Part shown: piece by piece, positions 1-9,157 of the stretch
How positions within the stretch are numbered: the stretch's first letter is position 1
Layout of the letters: each line of letters opens with the position of its first letter
From: Phoronis ovalis
Lineage: Eukaryota > Phoronida > Phoronidae
Length of the DNA: 16,200 nt
Direction of reading: 5' to 3'
Assembly: GCA_028565635.1 (NCBI GenBank)
Contig: JAOXYB010024468.1
Span: forward strand, 1-16,200
Notes under the pieces: generated by a model
Databases searched by the model: none
What the model was told of the DNA's origin: nothing
The model's input: only the letters and a program-made list of their open reading frames with translations
Made by a program: the position numbers and the translations under genes

Positions 1-18
1 CAATGCATTCATTTATGT
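1..18 (-). CDS. Exon w29 (3' partial): start of the next calcium-binding EGF
   Basis: An acceptor (CTTTTTCAG on the minus strand) precedes 18 coding bases that, with the G carried over from w28, read DINECI, the standard opening of a calcium-binding EGF. The exon continues below position 1, so the EGF array goes on outside the window. Confidence 0.85.
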
Positions 19-467
19 CTGAAAAAGCAAGTCAACATATTACATCTCTAATAAAAATTCTCCTGCAACATTCAATAGCATCTTGTTTTCTGTAATCACC
101 TGGATGGGTTATTTTGCAGAATAATATCTATTCTAGAAATAATAAATTTATTTTCATTAGATCACCAGTATAAATTGTAATTTTTTCGGTATAATTTTAT
201 CCAACTCCACCAATTTCAAAATCTAGATCATTATAGTAAATAGCAACAACTACTAATTAGTAAATAATGATATAGTTTTCCAAATGTAAATAAATTTGAC
301 AACTACGGAATTGAAATTTGATCATCTTAATATCTTCAGCAGAGAATGGCAACCTAGACAGAAAAAGTGGCTAAATGTCTAATGTTAATAGGAATTGAAT
401 AAATACAATTATAATTGTTGCTATTTTTTTCATACACAATGGAAGATGAAATGTATCAGCTATTTAC
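19..467 (-). other. Intron w28/w29, 449 bases
   Basis: AT-rich intron without recognisable gene, RNA or repeat. Confidence 0.8.
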
Positions 468-593
468 CATCGCAATTAAATCCATCAGCATTTAGTCGTT
501 TTCCATCAGGGCAAGTACAGGTATCGTTTCCGCCAGTTTTGGCACAGCTGACTTCACACTGAGCCTCATAGAGTGCATCACATTGGAATTCCA
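468..593 (-). CDS. Exon w28: EGF-like domain without calcium motif
   Basis: A phase 1-1 exon of 42 codons (residues 1969-2010): VEFQCDALYEAQCEVSCAKT, then DTCTCPDGKRLNADGFNC. Six cysteines in EGF order, but the start is VEFQC instead of D-x-x-E-C, and GY is replaced by GK. NDT is a possible N-glycosylation site. Acceptor TTTTTTCCAG, donor GTAAATAG. Found from splice signals and frame because it is short. Confidence 0.88.
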
Positions 594-928
594 CTGGAAA
601 AAAGAATTTCATGTTATTGATTGAAGTAAGTATTTATCCACTTCACGTCTTCCATTTTCTGAACTATTTTCCTCTTTTTTATAATATCATGTTATTGACA
701 TACTGTGAAAGCTTTCCTATATTTCTATGGACAGTGCAAATGTTGAAAAAGTAGTAGAAATTTGTGAATTCCTAGCTGTTTGAACCCTCAATTAACCCTG
801 AGAGATATTCTAGGAATTTGTTTGCAGTGAAAAGTTTTGGACTTTAATTTTCAAAGACACTTAAATTTTACAAAATCCTCTTAAATATAAAATATTCCAG
901 TAAATATTAAATTGCATTAATAACATAC

Positions 929-1051
929 CAACACATGATTTTTGATCCAGGTTCAGACGATATCCAGTCAAGCAAGAGCAACGGAAACCACCATCATTGT
1001 TAGTACAACTTTGTTGGCAACCATCAATGTCTTGAGAGCATTCATCAATGT
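929..1051 (-). CDS. Exon w27: calcium-binding EGF
   Basis: A phase 1-1 exon of 41 codons (residues 1928-1968): DIDECSQDIDGCQQSCTNND, then FRCSCLTGYRLNLDQKSC. Compact fibrillin/LDL-receptor-like EGF. It has an Asn in the hydroxylation position with Phe replacing Tyr (CTNNDGGFRC). Donor GTATGTTA, acceptor TTATAATAG. Confidence 0.93.
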
Positions 1052-1217
1052 CTATTATAAGAAACAATAAACATTACAAATACCTTCCACTACAAAATTT
1101 CATTTTTTAAACTTAGTCCAATACTTTGGATAGTATTACATGTATAGTACTTAAACAAATATAAGGGCATTTTATTAAGTACACAATTGAAGGATTTATT
1201 GAATGATTTGACTGATC

Positions 1218-1274
1218 ACAGCCCTCTAAATTCCAAAGTAATATTACAGCCCTCTAAATTCCAAAGTAATATTA
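1218..1274. repeat. Perfect 28-bp tandem duplication in an intron
   Basis: The unit beginning CAGCCCTCTAAATTCC occupies 1219-1246 and is repeated without change at 1247-1274. It lies in the 457-base intron w26/w27 (1052-1508), which otherwise shows nothing recognisable. Identical copies suggest a recent slippage or replication duplication. Confidence 0.92.
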
Positions 1275-1508
1275 TCACCTTATGCAACCTTCATATCACA
1301 TATACTTTAGATTTTAATTCCAAAGATGAAACTGTGGAAACTATTATTTTTAGAAAAACAGTAAAACATGTACATATAATTAAATATAGAAGATGCTGGT
1401 ATTTTGAGAATTCAAAATGTTTGCTTCATATTGTGACTCTTAATCCAGTACATCTTATACTATATTTCACTTTCTTCCAAATTTTATAAAAATGATTTTT
1501 GATTTTAC

Positions 1509-1646
1509 CATTGCATGTGTAGCCATTATTTGCCAAAGTGTATCCAGATGTACAGTTGCAGTAATAGCTACCAGCTGTATTGGTACATGAACTAACACCA
1601 GCCCGAGGGTCACATAAAGCTGTACCTGCCGTACATTCATTTATAT
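1509..1646 (-). CDS. Exon w26: calcium-binding EGF
   Basis: A phase 1-1 exon of 46 codons (residues 1882-1927): DINECTAGTALCDPRAGVSS, then CTNTAGSYYCNCTSGYTLAN and YTCN. It shows both the DINEC start and the hydroxylation consensus. Possible N-glycosylation at NCT. Donor GTAAAATC, acceptor TTTTCAG. Confidence 0.94.
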
Positions 1647-1991
1647 CTGAAAACAAAACAGTCCAAGAATCAAAAATATCAAAACTGCAGCATGCAAATC
1701 ATCATCTTAAGATTTTTTACCATTTCTCTGCAATCGTTTAGTACTAACTTCATAGTTATATTATAATCATGTAATTTTCACCGACTAGAAATATGCATCA
1801 TATGTGGTGCAAAACTCGCATGTTTGTCAACTGTCAGTGTCAGTTCTTATTAAGCATAACATTGCATATAGTGTGAAGAGTGTTTTACAACACTAAGTCA
1901 GCACTGATTACCATATTAAGTGAATTTAAAGTTTTTACATTCTCTTTAAATTTGCAGAATGATTAAATATTTCTATATTTGCTATAGGTAC

Positions 1992-2117
1992 CTGCACAAT
2001 TAACGCCATCGCCTGTATAGCCACTGATGCAAGAACAATCATATCCTGGTGCTGTGTTGTTACATGAGCCGAGCATTGGATGACAAGCATCTAAACCTAG
2101 GGCACATTCGTCACGAT
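1992..2117 (-). CDS. Exon w25: EGF domain
   Basis: A phase 1-1 exon of 42 codons (residues 1840-1881): DRDECALGLDACHPMLGSC, then CNNTAPGYDCSCISGYTGDG and a final NC. DRDEC is a calcium-binding variant, and CNNTAPGYDC fits the hydroxylation consensus. NNT is a possible N-glycosylation site. Donor GTACCT (no GTAAG), acceptor TTTTCAG. This exon is too short to stand out as an open reading frame on its own. Confidence 0.91.
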
Positions 2118-2500
2118 CTGAAAAGAAATATTTTTTAAATCAAGTAGCTTAAATTCGTAAAGAAACATGCAGTAAAATAAATATTAAGTTTCCTCTCTAT
2201 TAAAAAATACCTATCCAAAGTGTGCAGCCAATCAAAGCTGAATATTTCATGTTGTGACATATTATAACTTAGTTCAATTACATCAGTAATTATTTGTTGG
2301 TTTTACATCAAAGCACTTTATTCATGTACCTCAAATTAAGTTTGCTAACAGTGTATTTTATAGTAATTCAGTTTACAGAAATCAGATTTGAAAAATTAAG
2401 CCTCACAGTCAGGTAAAACACAATAAAATCAGTGTGATTTATTAAATAACATGTATTGTTATAAATCATTATTGCTTTGCTTGTTTTATTTTACCCTTAC

Positions 2501-2645
2501 CTACACATACTCCACCAACTAGAATATAACCAGTGTCACAGACACATGTGTAACCTGGGTCAGCATTCATGCATCTGGAGTTAGCACCACAGCTGTATGC
2601 CCCCGTAGAACATTCATCAACGTCGATACATTTTCTGGCCTCGAC
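2501..2645 (-). CDS. Exon w24: EGF end plus calcium-binding EGF
   Basis: A phase 0-to-1 exon of 145 bases (residues 1792-1839). VEARKC completes the previous EGF. DVDECSTGAYSCGANSRC, then YTCVCDTGYILVGGVC, is a full calcium-binding EGF. Only the frame entered in phase 0 is open, which confirms the w23 junction. Acceptor TTATTAG, donor GTAAGG. Confidence 0.91.
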
Positions 2646-2723
2646 CTAATAACAGAAAATTTTTAACTGTCATGAACTAGACAACTTAATCAGTACGCCC
2701 TTTATATTTTTAACCCCCTTTTT

Positions 2724-2745
2724 TGCACTTGCAAAAGAAAGTGCA
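2724..2745. repeat. Short stem-loop, 7-bp arms
   Basis: TGCACTT at 2724-2730 and AAGTGCA at 2739-2745 can pair around an 8-base loop. It lies in the 269-base intron between w23 and w24. No function is evident. Confidence 0.6.
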
Positions 2746-2914
2746 GAGCACAAACTGTTAGGCTTTTGTCCAAAGGTTTAATTAACATCGAAATTCATTT
2801 TTGGAAACTTTTTACTACCCAAAATTGCTATACCTTTAAAATTCTAAATAGTAATTAAGATACATATTTCTTTTTCTTTATTTTCAAAATAAGTAATAGA
2901 AGCACAAACCATAC

Positions 2915-3146
2915 CTGTTGATAAAATGTGGTATTTGTACAGACACAACTATATCCTGGTGACAAATTGTTGCACAGTACATTATTGGGAGCCATGCAGT
3001 TATGCAGAGGAGCAGAAGGGTTGCACTCATTGATATCTATGCAGGTTGCTTGGTCAGCATCGAGTTCAAATCCATTTGGACATTGACAGACATCCACACC
3101 GCCAATTCGAGCACAAGTATCGGAACAGGTATTGTTAGCAAAACAT
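2915..3146 (-). CDS. Exon w23: short EGF plus the start of another
   Basis: A phase 2-to-0 exon of 232 bases (residues 1714-1791). CFANNTCSDTCARIGGVDVC with QCPNGFELDADQATC forms an EGF without the D-x-x-E-C start. DINECNPSAPLHNCMAPN, then LCNNLSPGYSCVCTNTTFYQ, opens a calcium-binding EGF finished in w24. Possible N-glycosylation sites are NNT, NLS and NTT. The donor follows YQQ in phase 0 (GTATGG); reading through it gives intron. Confidence 0.91.
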
Positions 3147-3485
3147 CTAAAATTAAACATTTTTTTACAAAATTTTTACTTTTAATTGTGTAATATAGTT
3201 GTCTGACTAGTACTGGGGGTGCGATTTACCAATGCATAATTAAACCAGAATTTCGTTTGCTCTTTCTCATAACAACTCTGTTAACTGGCTATAAAGCTAA
3301 TGCTAAGTTGATTGTCAATTGTACAGTAATTATTATAATAAAAACTTGTTACTGTATTTGTCTATGACTGTGTTACAGAATTTTAACATAATGTTTAATA
3401 ATACCTAACTAATAAAACTAATAAAAACCTATTAATATAACATTATAATTACAAAATCCAGTCAACTAATGTTATATATTCTTAC

Positions 3486-3627
3486 TGGTATATTGATTCA
3501 CATGTTCTACCATCAGCTTTCAGAACAAAGTCTGCTGGGCAAGTACAAGTGTAGCTTCCAACTGTGTTAGTACAATATACACTGGTGTAACAACCATTTT
3601 CAGAATCACTTGCACATTCGTTATAGT
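3486..3627 (-). CDS. Exon w22: calcium-binding EGF, phase 2 exit
   Basis: A phase 1-to-2 exon of 142 bases (residues 1667-1713 and two bases of 1714). DYNECASDSENGCYTSVYC, then CTNTVGSYTCTCPADFVLKA and TCESIYQ. The hydroxylation consensus CTNTVGSYTC is present. The exon ends after the first two bases of a Gln codon completed in w23, the only phase 2 junction in the window. Donor GTAAGA. Confidence 0.92.
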
Positions 3628-3849
3628 CTAAAATAACACAAAATGATCAGTCTGTGTAAAAAAAAGGTTACCATATGTACCTAAAATTGACACTGAAAAT
3701 CTTGCAAATTTAAATTCTTATACAGTATTAGGATATATTTCTTACAATATTGAATTTAATTTTTGTGAATTTAAAATGTTTTTCATCATGACATTATGTT
3801 TTATGAACTTCATCAAATGTTTAGTTGCATAAATTTAAACCTACAGTAC

Positions 3850-4104
3850 CATTACATGACGTTCCATCTGCATCCAGATTATAGCCATTGCCGCAGAAGC
3901 AGGAGTATGAACCGATATTGTTGCTGCATCCTTGAGAGCAGCCACCACGATTAGCTTGTCCACACTCATTCAGATCGATACACAGGAAGCCATCTCCAGT
4001 ATATCCAGTTTGACACTGGCAACGATAGCCAGGTGTCTCATCAATGCATATGCCATATGTTGGATCGCAGTCATTAGTAGCATCCGAAACACATTCATTG
4101 AAGT
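3850..4104 (-). CDS. Exon w21: two complete calcium-binding EGFs
   Basis: A phase 1-1 exon of 85 codons (residues 1582-1666). First domain: NFNECVSDATNDCDPTYGIC, YRCQCQTGYTGDGFLC. Second: DLNECGQANRGGCSQGCSNN, YSCFCGNGYNLDADGTSC. This is the only exon with two whole EGFs, suggesting loss of the intron between them. The donor is GTACTG, with A rather than G at the fifth intron position, weaker than the usual GTAAG. Confidence 0.93.
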
Positions 4105-4700
4105 CTGTTTAAGTCAAAACAAACATGTTAGTGCCAAAAGTAATACTCTTGGTGCCAGAAAGAATATTTTTAAGAAACAAATTTATTTCTTAAACAATCT
4201 GTCAAAAAAACTTTTGAAATCAAATATTCATTTTAGTCATAACTGAGAAACATATTACTAAAGGGACAAAATATGCACAAAAATAACATTTAACGCCAAT
4301 ATTTAACACCATAACATTTAACACTAATAATCTTAGCCAACTGACAAAAACTTCATTTCCATAAGAACAACAAATGGCATACTTTTTGACAATTTATTCC
4401 TGAAATTATTCTAGCGATGCTAAAAGTATTCAATAACTCTTAAGTGCGGAATTTTATAATATCTTTTATTGAATTATGTTCCTAGGCATGCTTTGTTCTT
4501 AAAAGTTTGAATCCCCATTTAGAATGCCTAATTTTCACAGTCTGACAATTCATGCAATAAGGCAATAAGTAGGGAATAGTAGTCACATAGAACAATCAAT
4601 TAATTTAAAAAAACGTGAATAAGCAAAAGCCATTTATTGTTGATAAAGACAATTACAAAAGCATTTTGCTGTAACTTTATAAAAATTAAAAGCTCCATAC
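4105..4700 (-). other. Intron w20/w21, 596 bases
   Basis: AT-rich intron. Three copies of an 11-mer (consensus ATTTAACRCYA) lie between 4288 and 4326. No coding exon was recognised; the reading frame joins w20 to w21 directly without any insert. Confidence 0.8.
4288..4326. repeat. Three close copies of an 11-mer
   Basis: ATTTAACGCCA at 4288-4298, ATTTAACACCA at 4301-4311 and ATTTAACACTA at 4316-4326. The spacing is irregular (2 and 4 bases). This is a small local repeat in the intron w20/w21. Confidence 0.75.
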
Positions 4701-4823
4701 TTTGACAATTGAGACCATCAATGGCTAAATTGTATCCCATCGGACATGAGCACGTGTAACTTCCAGGTGTGTTAATGCAGTCATTTTGACACTGTTCTGC
4801 ACCAGTTGTGCATTCATTTATAT
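4701..4823 (-). CDS. Exon w20: calcium-binding EGF
   Basis: A phase 1-1 exon of 41 codons (residues 1541-1581): DINECTTGAEQCQNDCINTP, then GSYTCSCPMGYNLAIDGLNC. It is a fibrillin-type EGF with the hydroxylation consensus (CINTPGSYTC). The last codon is split A|AC, giving Asn at the start of w21 (NFNEC). Donor GTATGG, acceptor AAATTTCAG. Confidence 0.93.
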
Positions 4824-4932
4824 CTGAAATTTAAAAAAAACATGGTTACCATATTTTACTTAAAATAAAAATAAACTTAATAGAAATTGGAAATGTATTA
4901 AAATTTCTTTAAAAAATATTTGTTAGGGAAAA

Positions 4933-5008
4933 AGCACTCCAGGACTGTTCTACTCATACTGTGTGAAGTCAGCACTCCAGGACTGTTCTACTCACACTGT
5001 GTTTGGTC
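4933..5008. repeat. 38-bp imperfect tandem duplication in an intron
   Basis: Two copies of a unit beginning AGCACTCCAGGACTGTTC lie at 4933-4970 and 4971-5008. The first 32 bases differ at one site (T versus C); the last six differ at three. It lies in the intron between w19 and w20 and is more GC-rich than its surroundings. Confidence 0.9.
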
Positions 5009-5107
5009 AAAACATACATAGAAAGCATTTTAATAATTTACTTAGACTCTGATTTTTATGTAGCGCATTGTACAAATTACTGAGAAAAGAATTTATCTAG
5101 TACTTAC

Positions 5108-5242
5108 CAATACAAGTTCTACCATCAAAATCAAGCTCATATCCTGTGTGACAATTGCATGTGTAATCCCCCGCAGGCGTGTTTGCACAGTCACTAGAAG
5201 CGGTTACGCACAGATCAGTGTTGGTTGCACATTCATCAATAT
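5108..5242 (-). CDS. Exon w19: calcium-binding EGF
   Basis: A phase 1-1 exon of 45 codons (residues 1496-1540) with a single domain: DIDECATNTDLCVTASSDC, then CANTPAGDYTCNCHTGYELD and TCI. DIDEC and C-x-N-x4-D-Y-x-C-x-C place it with calcium-binding EGFs; one extra residue lies before the Tyr. Donor GTAAGTA, acceptor CTTCATAG. Confidence 0.93.
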
Positions 5243-5374
5243 CTATGAAGAAGAAATACAAGCTTATATTTTCCATAATTGGTTGTACTAAAAGTAATCA
5301 AATGTTATATAATAGTTCTTATAAGCTATATCTACTTTCTTTGCAAATATTTAGTTCATCCAGTTTCTAGTGCT

Positions 5375-5580
5375 GACTGCGCAAGAACCTTATTGCCGGG
5401 GACACTGATACAGTTCCTAACAAAACAATAATCAGTAAATGCATCCAGTTAAGGTTATTAATTTGTGATTATAGCTTAAAACATTGTTCTGTCTGTTGTC
5501 GCATTGCGCGAAAAAAGTGTAACGCGGATTTTTCATGAATTTTTATTTAAAAACTAATGAGACTTTAGGTGAAACTTAAA
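5375..5580. other. CpG-bearing intron segment, possible decayed mobile element
   Basis: Within the 378-base intron w18/w19, this stretch holds several CG dinucleotides (CTGCGCAAG, TTGCCGGGG, GTCGCATTGCGCG, AACGCGG) that are rare in the other introns. TGCGCAA near 5380 and TTGCGC near 5505 are loosely inverted. No open frame, clear terminal repeats or target duplication could be defined, so a transposon origin is only a guess. Confidence 0.3.
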
Positions 5581-5620
5581 GCAAAGTTAGAAAGACACAT
5601 ATAATTATTTCTGTACATAC

Positions 5621-5846
5621 CAACACAGTCTTTGTTAGCATCAAGAGCTAATCCTTTGGGGCATTCACATAAGAATCCTCCGTTCAGACTGTCATGAGCA
5701 CAAACAGATCGTACATTACCACTATCGCAAGCAGCACGTTCACTGGCATCGCATGCTTGGGCTGGTATGCAGGAGACAGTATCATTTGCTATACGGTAAC
5801 CTTCACGGCAACCACAACTGTACTTGCCAACCTCATCAACGCAAAG
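5621..5846 (-). CDS. Exon w18: end of an EGF plus a long-loop EGF
   Basis: A phase 0-to-1 exon of 226 bases (residues 1421-1495). LCVDEVGKYSCGCREGYRI with VSC completes the EGF begun in w17. IPAQACDASERAACDSGN, then VCAHDSLNGGFLCECPKG and DC, form a second EGF lacking the D-x-x-E-C start. The phase 0 entry pairs it with w17: skipping only one of the two would break the frame. NDT is a possible N-glycosylation site. Acceptor CTTTAG, donor GTATGT. Confidence 0.91.
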
Positions 5847-6188
5847 CTAAAGAAGAGTAAGTAGCAGAATATGGAGTTGTTTTTTCATAAAAGCTGTATA
5901 CACAAAGCTACATAAAAATGAGGAAATGACTTAAACATATTAAAATTTTGAAACAATGTGAAAAAATAAAATGAAAAGTTAATATTTTTAGTTTAATCTA
6001 AGAAAGCAATTTATTCAAACGTCAAATAGGAATAAAAAATTGAATTGTAAGTAAATTCAGCAGCAATTGAAGAAATTAACATTTGAGTTGAATTGGTAGA
6101 ATGTATTTGATACTTGATAATCCTTACATATACACATGCAAATAATACCTTGAAACAGAAATATTATTTTCTAACAATTAATGTTTAC

Positions 6189-6376
6189 CTGTTGACAACT
6201 GTTATCTAATTCACATTCATTAATTTCATTACATAACTGCGTAGCAGCATTCCATTTGAATCCGGGGACACACAGACATTGGAAACTTCCTACTTCATTA
6301 GCACAAGTTGAATGAGCAGGACAGTTTCCATTATTTGATAGACACTCATTGACATCTCTGCACATGCCTACATAGC
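6189..6376 (-). CDS. Exon w17: one complete EGF plus the start of another
   Basis: A phase 1-to-0 exon of 188 bases (residues 1358-1420). YVGMC closes the previous EGF; RDVNECLSNNGNCPAHSTC with FQCLCVPGF and QLC is a calcium-binding EGF; EINECELDNSCQQ opens the next, which continues in w18. The intron falls in phase 0 right after SCQQ. The donor is GTAAAC. Sequence upstream of the acceptor in the same frame is intron, not an N-terminus. Confidence 0.91.
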
Positions 6377-6707
6377 CTATCATAAAAGCACAACAGAATA
6401 AATTTATTAAAATCATACAACAATAAAATAATATAGTTCTAGAAAATTTTTCAAAAATAAATGCTTTACATAGCATTGATAAATTTGAGAAGCCATTTAG
6501 ACTTGTTTTCGCTTTTTCATCAAATGGCATACACGTTCATCAAATTGGAAAAGAAATCCTGTAAGACCACACATAGATTAATTAGAACAATGTAATTTAG
6601 TTGAGGCAGACTAGTGCCAGTTACCTATATAAAGATATAATGTGGACCAAGCAGATAAGGTGGCAGATTTAGAGGGCACAGCACAAAACATTGAAGTCTA
6701 TACTTAC

Positions 6708-6908
6708 CAGAACCTGTGTATCCTGCAGTACAAGCACATGTGTATGTGCCTGCAGAGTTAGTACATGCACCAACATTGGGATCGCACTCGTCTAATCCTC
6801 TAGCGCACTCATCTATATCAACACATGATCTGAGATCTGCTCCAAGATTATATCCAGCATTACATGAACATTCAAAACCTCCAGGCAAATTACGACAATT
6901 TTGCGCAC
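6708..6908 (-). CDS. Exon w16: end of one calcium-binding EGF, most of the next
   Basis: A phase 1-1 exon of 67 codons (residues 1291-1357). Joined to w15 it makes TTCAQNCRNLPGGFECSC and a RSC close, then DIDECARGLDECDPNVGAC and CTNSAGTYTCACTAGYTGSG. Here the exon edges do not follow the domain edges: both EGFs are cut by introns. CTNSAGTYTC fits the hydroxylation consensus. The closing Cys of the second EGF lies in w17 (GMC). Acceptor TTTTAG, donor GTAAGTA. Confidence 0.92.
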
Positions 6909-7235
6909 CTAAAATAAAAGATACACATAACATCCTGTGTGAAATGATGAGCCTAAAATAACTTGGGTCTTGACTGGACATCTACCATAATTCTTACTCA
7001 AAGTAAAATACAATTTGCATGTGCAATCTACTGAAATGTTGCTACTACGTGATATATAGTTTCTATTATTCACAATAGCAACCAAAATACAATTCAATAG
7101 ACCATTTAAAAAATTATCTAGACAGTCACATGAAACACATATATTAAAAGAAAATAATTCCTAAACAAAATGTATTAAAAGAAGACTATACATATTTTCA
7201 GTAGAAATGTGAATGTTATAAAAGTCTTTGCTTAC

Positions 7236-7503
7236 AAGTAGTTGGATCTAAGCATTCATCAATGTCAGCACAGAACTGTCCAGAACCCGTCATACCAGTT
7301 GGACAAGGATCACATTGGAATGGGAATGGACTACTAGCTACGGTTGCTGCAGGAACATCAGTACACGTAGTAAAGCACGGGTTGTCAGCACATCCATCAA
7401 TGTCAGTTTCACAGAAATCACCTTCATAACCAATAGGACATATACATGGTACAATCAAAAATGGATCAAGACTTTCTGCAGCAAAATCACAAGTTCCACC
7501 ATT
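7236..7503 (-). CDS. Exon w15: two EGF-like domains and start of a third
   Basis: A phase 0-to-1 exon of 268 bases (residues 1202-1290). NGGTCDFAAESLDPFLIVPC and CPIGYEGDFCE complete the EGF begun in w14 (CQNGGTC fits the O-fucose consensus). DIDGCADNPCFTTCTDVP, then FQCDPCPTGMTGSGQFC, is a divergent EGF with a DIDGC start and a C-x2-C in place of C-x-C. DIDECLDPTT then opens a calcium-binding EGF finished in w16. The last Cys codon is split by the intron (T|GT). Acceptor TTTTGTAG, donor GTAAGC. Confidence 0.92.
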
Positions 7504-7774
7504 CTACAAAAGAGTAAAACAATACTGATTATTTATGCAAAATACTGCCAATTAAATGTAGTATAGTCACTTGATATAAATATTATACATTAAAAAAACA
7601 AGTATATTAAATTTTCTAAAAATTTAATTTTTCTACCATTTAGACTTGTTTTCAGATACACTTTAATTTAGCATAAAAAACTGTTTAACATGCAGTGAAG
7701 GAATAATCTTTTGACTCTTGATTTTTAGAGAAAAAATATTAAGCTTTCACTATTTCATATGAAACTTGACTCAC

Positions 7775-8055
7775 CTGACACATACACATTTCAACTTTCG
7801 GAGTCCAAACAGAGTCAGCAGATAAATCTGTAGCAGTTATCATGATGCTGGCATTTGTAGTAGCTTGTACATTTGTCCATGACATTACCATGGTGTCATT
7901 AGCCACTGATAAGCCAGCAGGGGCTCCAGCGTTAACAACAAAATAGATGGTGTCACCATTCTTGTCTACAGCATCAAGTGTTAAGAGGCTGGGATAGCTT
8001 TGACCAACTACGACCTCTAGTGTAACATTACCATTAATCTTAGGTGGATAGTTAG
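7775..8055 (-). CDS. Exon w14: cadherin/Ig-like beta domain leading into an EGF
   Basis: A phase 1-to-0 exon of 281 bases (residues 1108-1201). TNYPPKINGNVTLEVVVGQS followed by LTLDAVDKNGDTIYFVV and LSADSVWTPKVEMCMCQ has the look of the beta-sandwich domains that follow VWD in MUC4-like and coral mucin-like proteins, with a P-P-x-I start, a D-x-N-G-D loop, and a C-x-C-x-NGGTC exit into an EGF. DKNGD may bind calcium. Several N-glycosylation sequons (NVT, NDT, NAS) are present. The final C-x-C-Q joins NGGTC in w15. The fold name is tentative. Confidence 0.86.
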
Positions 8056-8437
8056 CTGAAATAAGTATTATATATATTAATCAAATCAGTCTTCCAGTAA
8101 TAACGAAGACACATTTCTTTTCATATGTGTAGACTGGTCAATATGAATGATGTTACACCATCGACAAAGAGTCTTTTTTAAATTTAAAGGAATTATGTTT
8201 CGTCTGTTGCAGTAAAGCTTCAAACCAATACGTACTGTATACAGAAATGACAAAACGTTATGGTACATGAACTGTTTTAGAATATTTGGCCAGTCAAATC
8301 AAGTCAACCACTGAACAACATGCTTATTGCAATCAAACACATCAAGTTGTTGGCTTGCACAACAAAATTACAAACTCAACAACCAACTATCAAATTACCA
8401 TTCTAAACAGTCAAAAACAATTATTTTGTAAACTTAC

Positions 8438-8737
8438 TAAGTGCTTTCTTTGCTGCTTCAAATGCAGCTTTAGCAGCATTAGCACTTGCCCCTGCCGCTT
8501 GATTATCCGTGACTTTAAAATCAAAGTAACATTCTCTATTTTGAGCCGGGTTAGGGTCATCCATGCTATTTTGATAACAAATGTCCTGGGCAGTGCGACG
8601 TTTGGTTGCATCAGGGAACATGATGGTTAAGTCTGGATTGAAGAACACTGGTGCAAATGTTGCATTTCTCATTTCTGCCCATGATTCACCATTACCAGCA
8701 TTGTAGTAAAATAAACTGTTTGCATCTGAATTGTACC
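8438..8737 (-). CDS. Exon w13: end of VWD, two-Cys segment and Ala-rich linker
   Basis: A phase 1-1 exon of 100 codons (residues 1008-1107). It begins YNSDANSLFYYNAGNGESW and ATFAPVFFNPDL, both with counterparts just after VWD in MUC4-type proteins, then gives DICYQNSMDDPNPAQNRECY, a Cys pair followed by FDFKVTDN. The exon ends in an alanine-rich stretch (GASANAAKAAFEAAKKAL) likely to form a helix leading into the beta domain of w14. NAT is a possible N-glycosylation site. Acceptor TTTTCTAG, donor GTAAGTT. Confidence 0.92.
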
Positions 8738-9040
8738 CTAGAAAACAAAACACACAGTTATTAGAAATTTTTCAACCACAATGAAATAAACTAAACTTAT
8801 ATAATATTGTAAGTTTTTGCGCCTTACATTAAAAAAATGTACAAAAATCACATGATTGCAGGCCATAACACTCATATTTACGTATCATATTCAGTTACGG
8901 ACATTGCTGCTTTTTGAAATGTTGGTTTTGACATTCAAACATTTATTAACTTCAATTTCTCAATAATTGTTGGCAAATTCATAAAAAACAGGCTTGTCAA
9001 TATCTAAAATTTAAAATAAAAAAATTAAAAAAATCCTTAC

Positions 9041-9157
9041 AAGTTTGTCCCCAGTGGAATAACTCTTCCTCGGTGGAGTTGGCCCCAGTAGCTAACTGAG
9101 TACTATTTGCAAAAGCTACATCATTAGAGCTGTCTCCATCAAAGTTGCCCATCATAC
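9041..9157 (-). CDS. Exon w12: VWD domain, part 3
   Basis: A phase 1-1 exon of 39 codons (residues 969-1007). With the Gly from the split codon it reads GMMGNFDGDSSNDVAF, matching the G-L-x-G-x-x-[DN]-G-x-x-x-N-D-F signature near the end of VWD domains, and ends with ELFHWGQT. Joined to w13 it makes FHWGQTW, equivalent to the LFHFGxTW segment of MUC4. No cysteine is present. Possible N-glycosylation sites are NST, twice. Confidence 0.94.

Noticed and set aside
6377-6530. Hydrophobic leader-like sequence upstream of w17 that could look like a signal peptide and a separate gene start
   Set aside because: It is intronic: a TGATAG acceptor precedes the EGF, and w16 joins w17 in frame to complete an EGF (GSGYVGMC).
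8286-8630. Plus-strand open frames, e.g. here and at 1187-1489, 3932-4246 and 9950-10225
   Set aside because: They lie over introns or antisense to well-supported EGF/VWD exons, show no domain and have no splice or promoter context.
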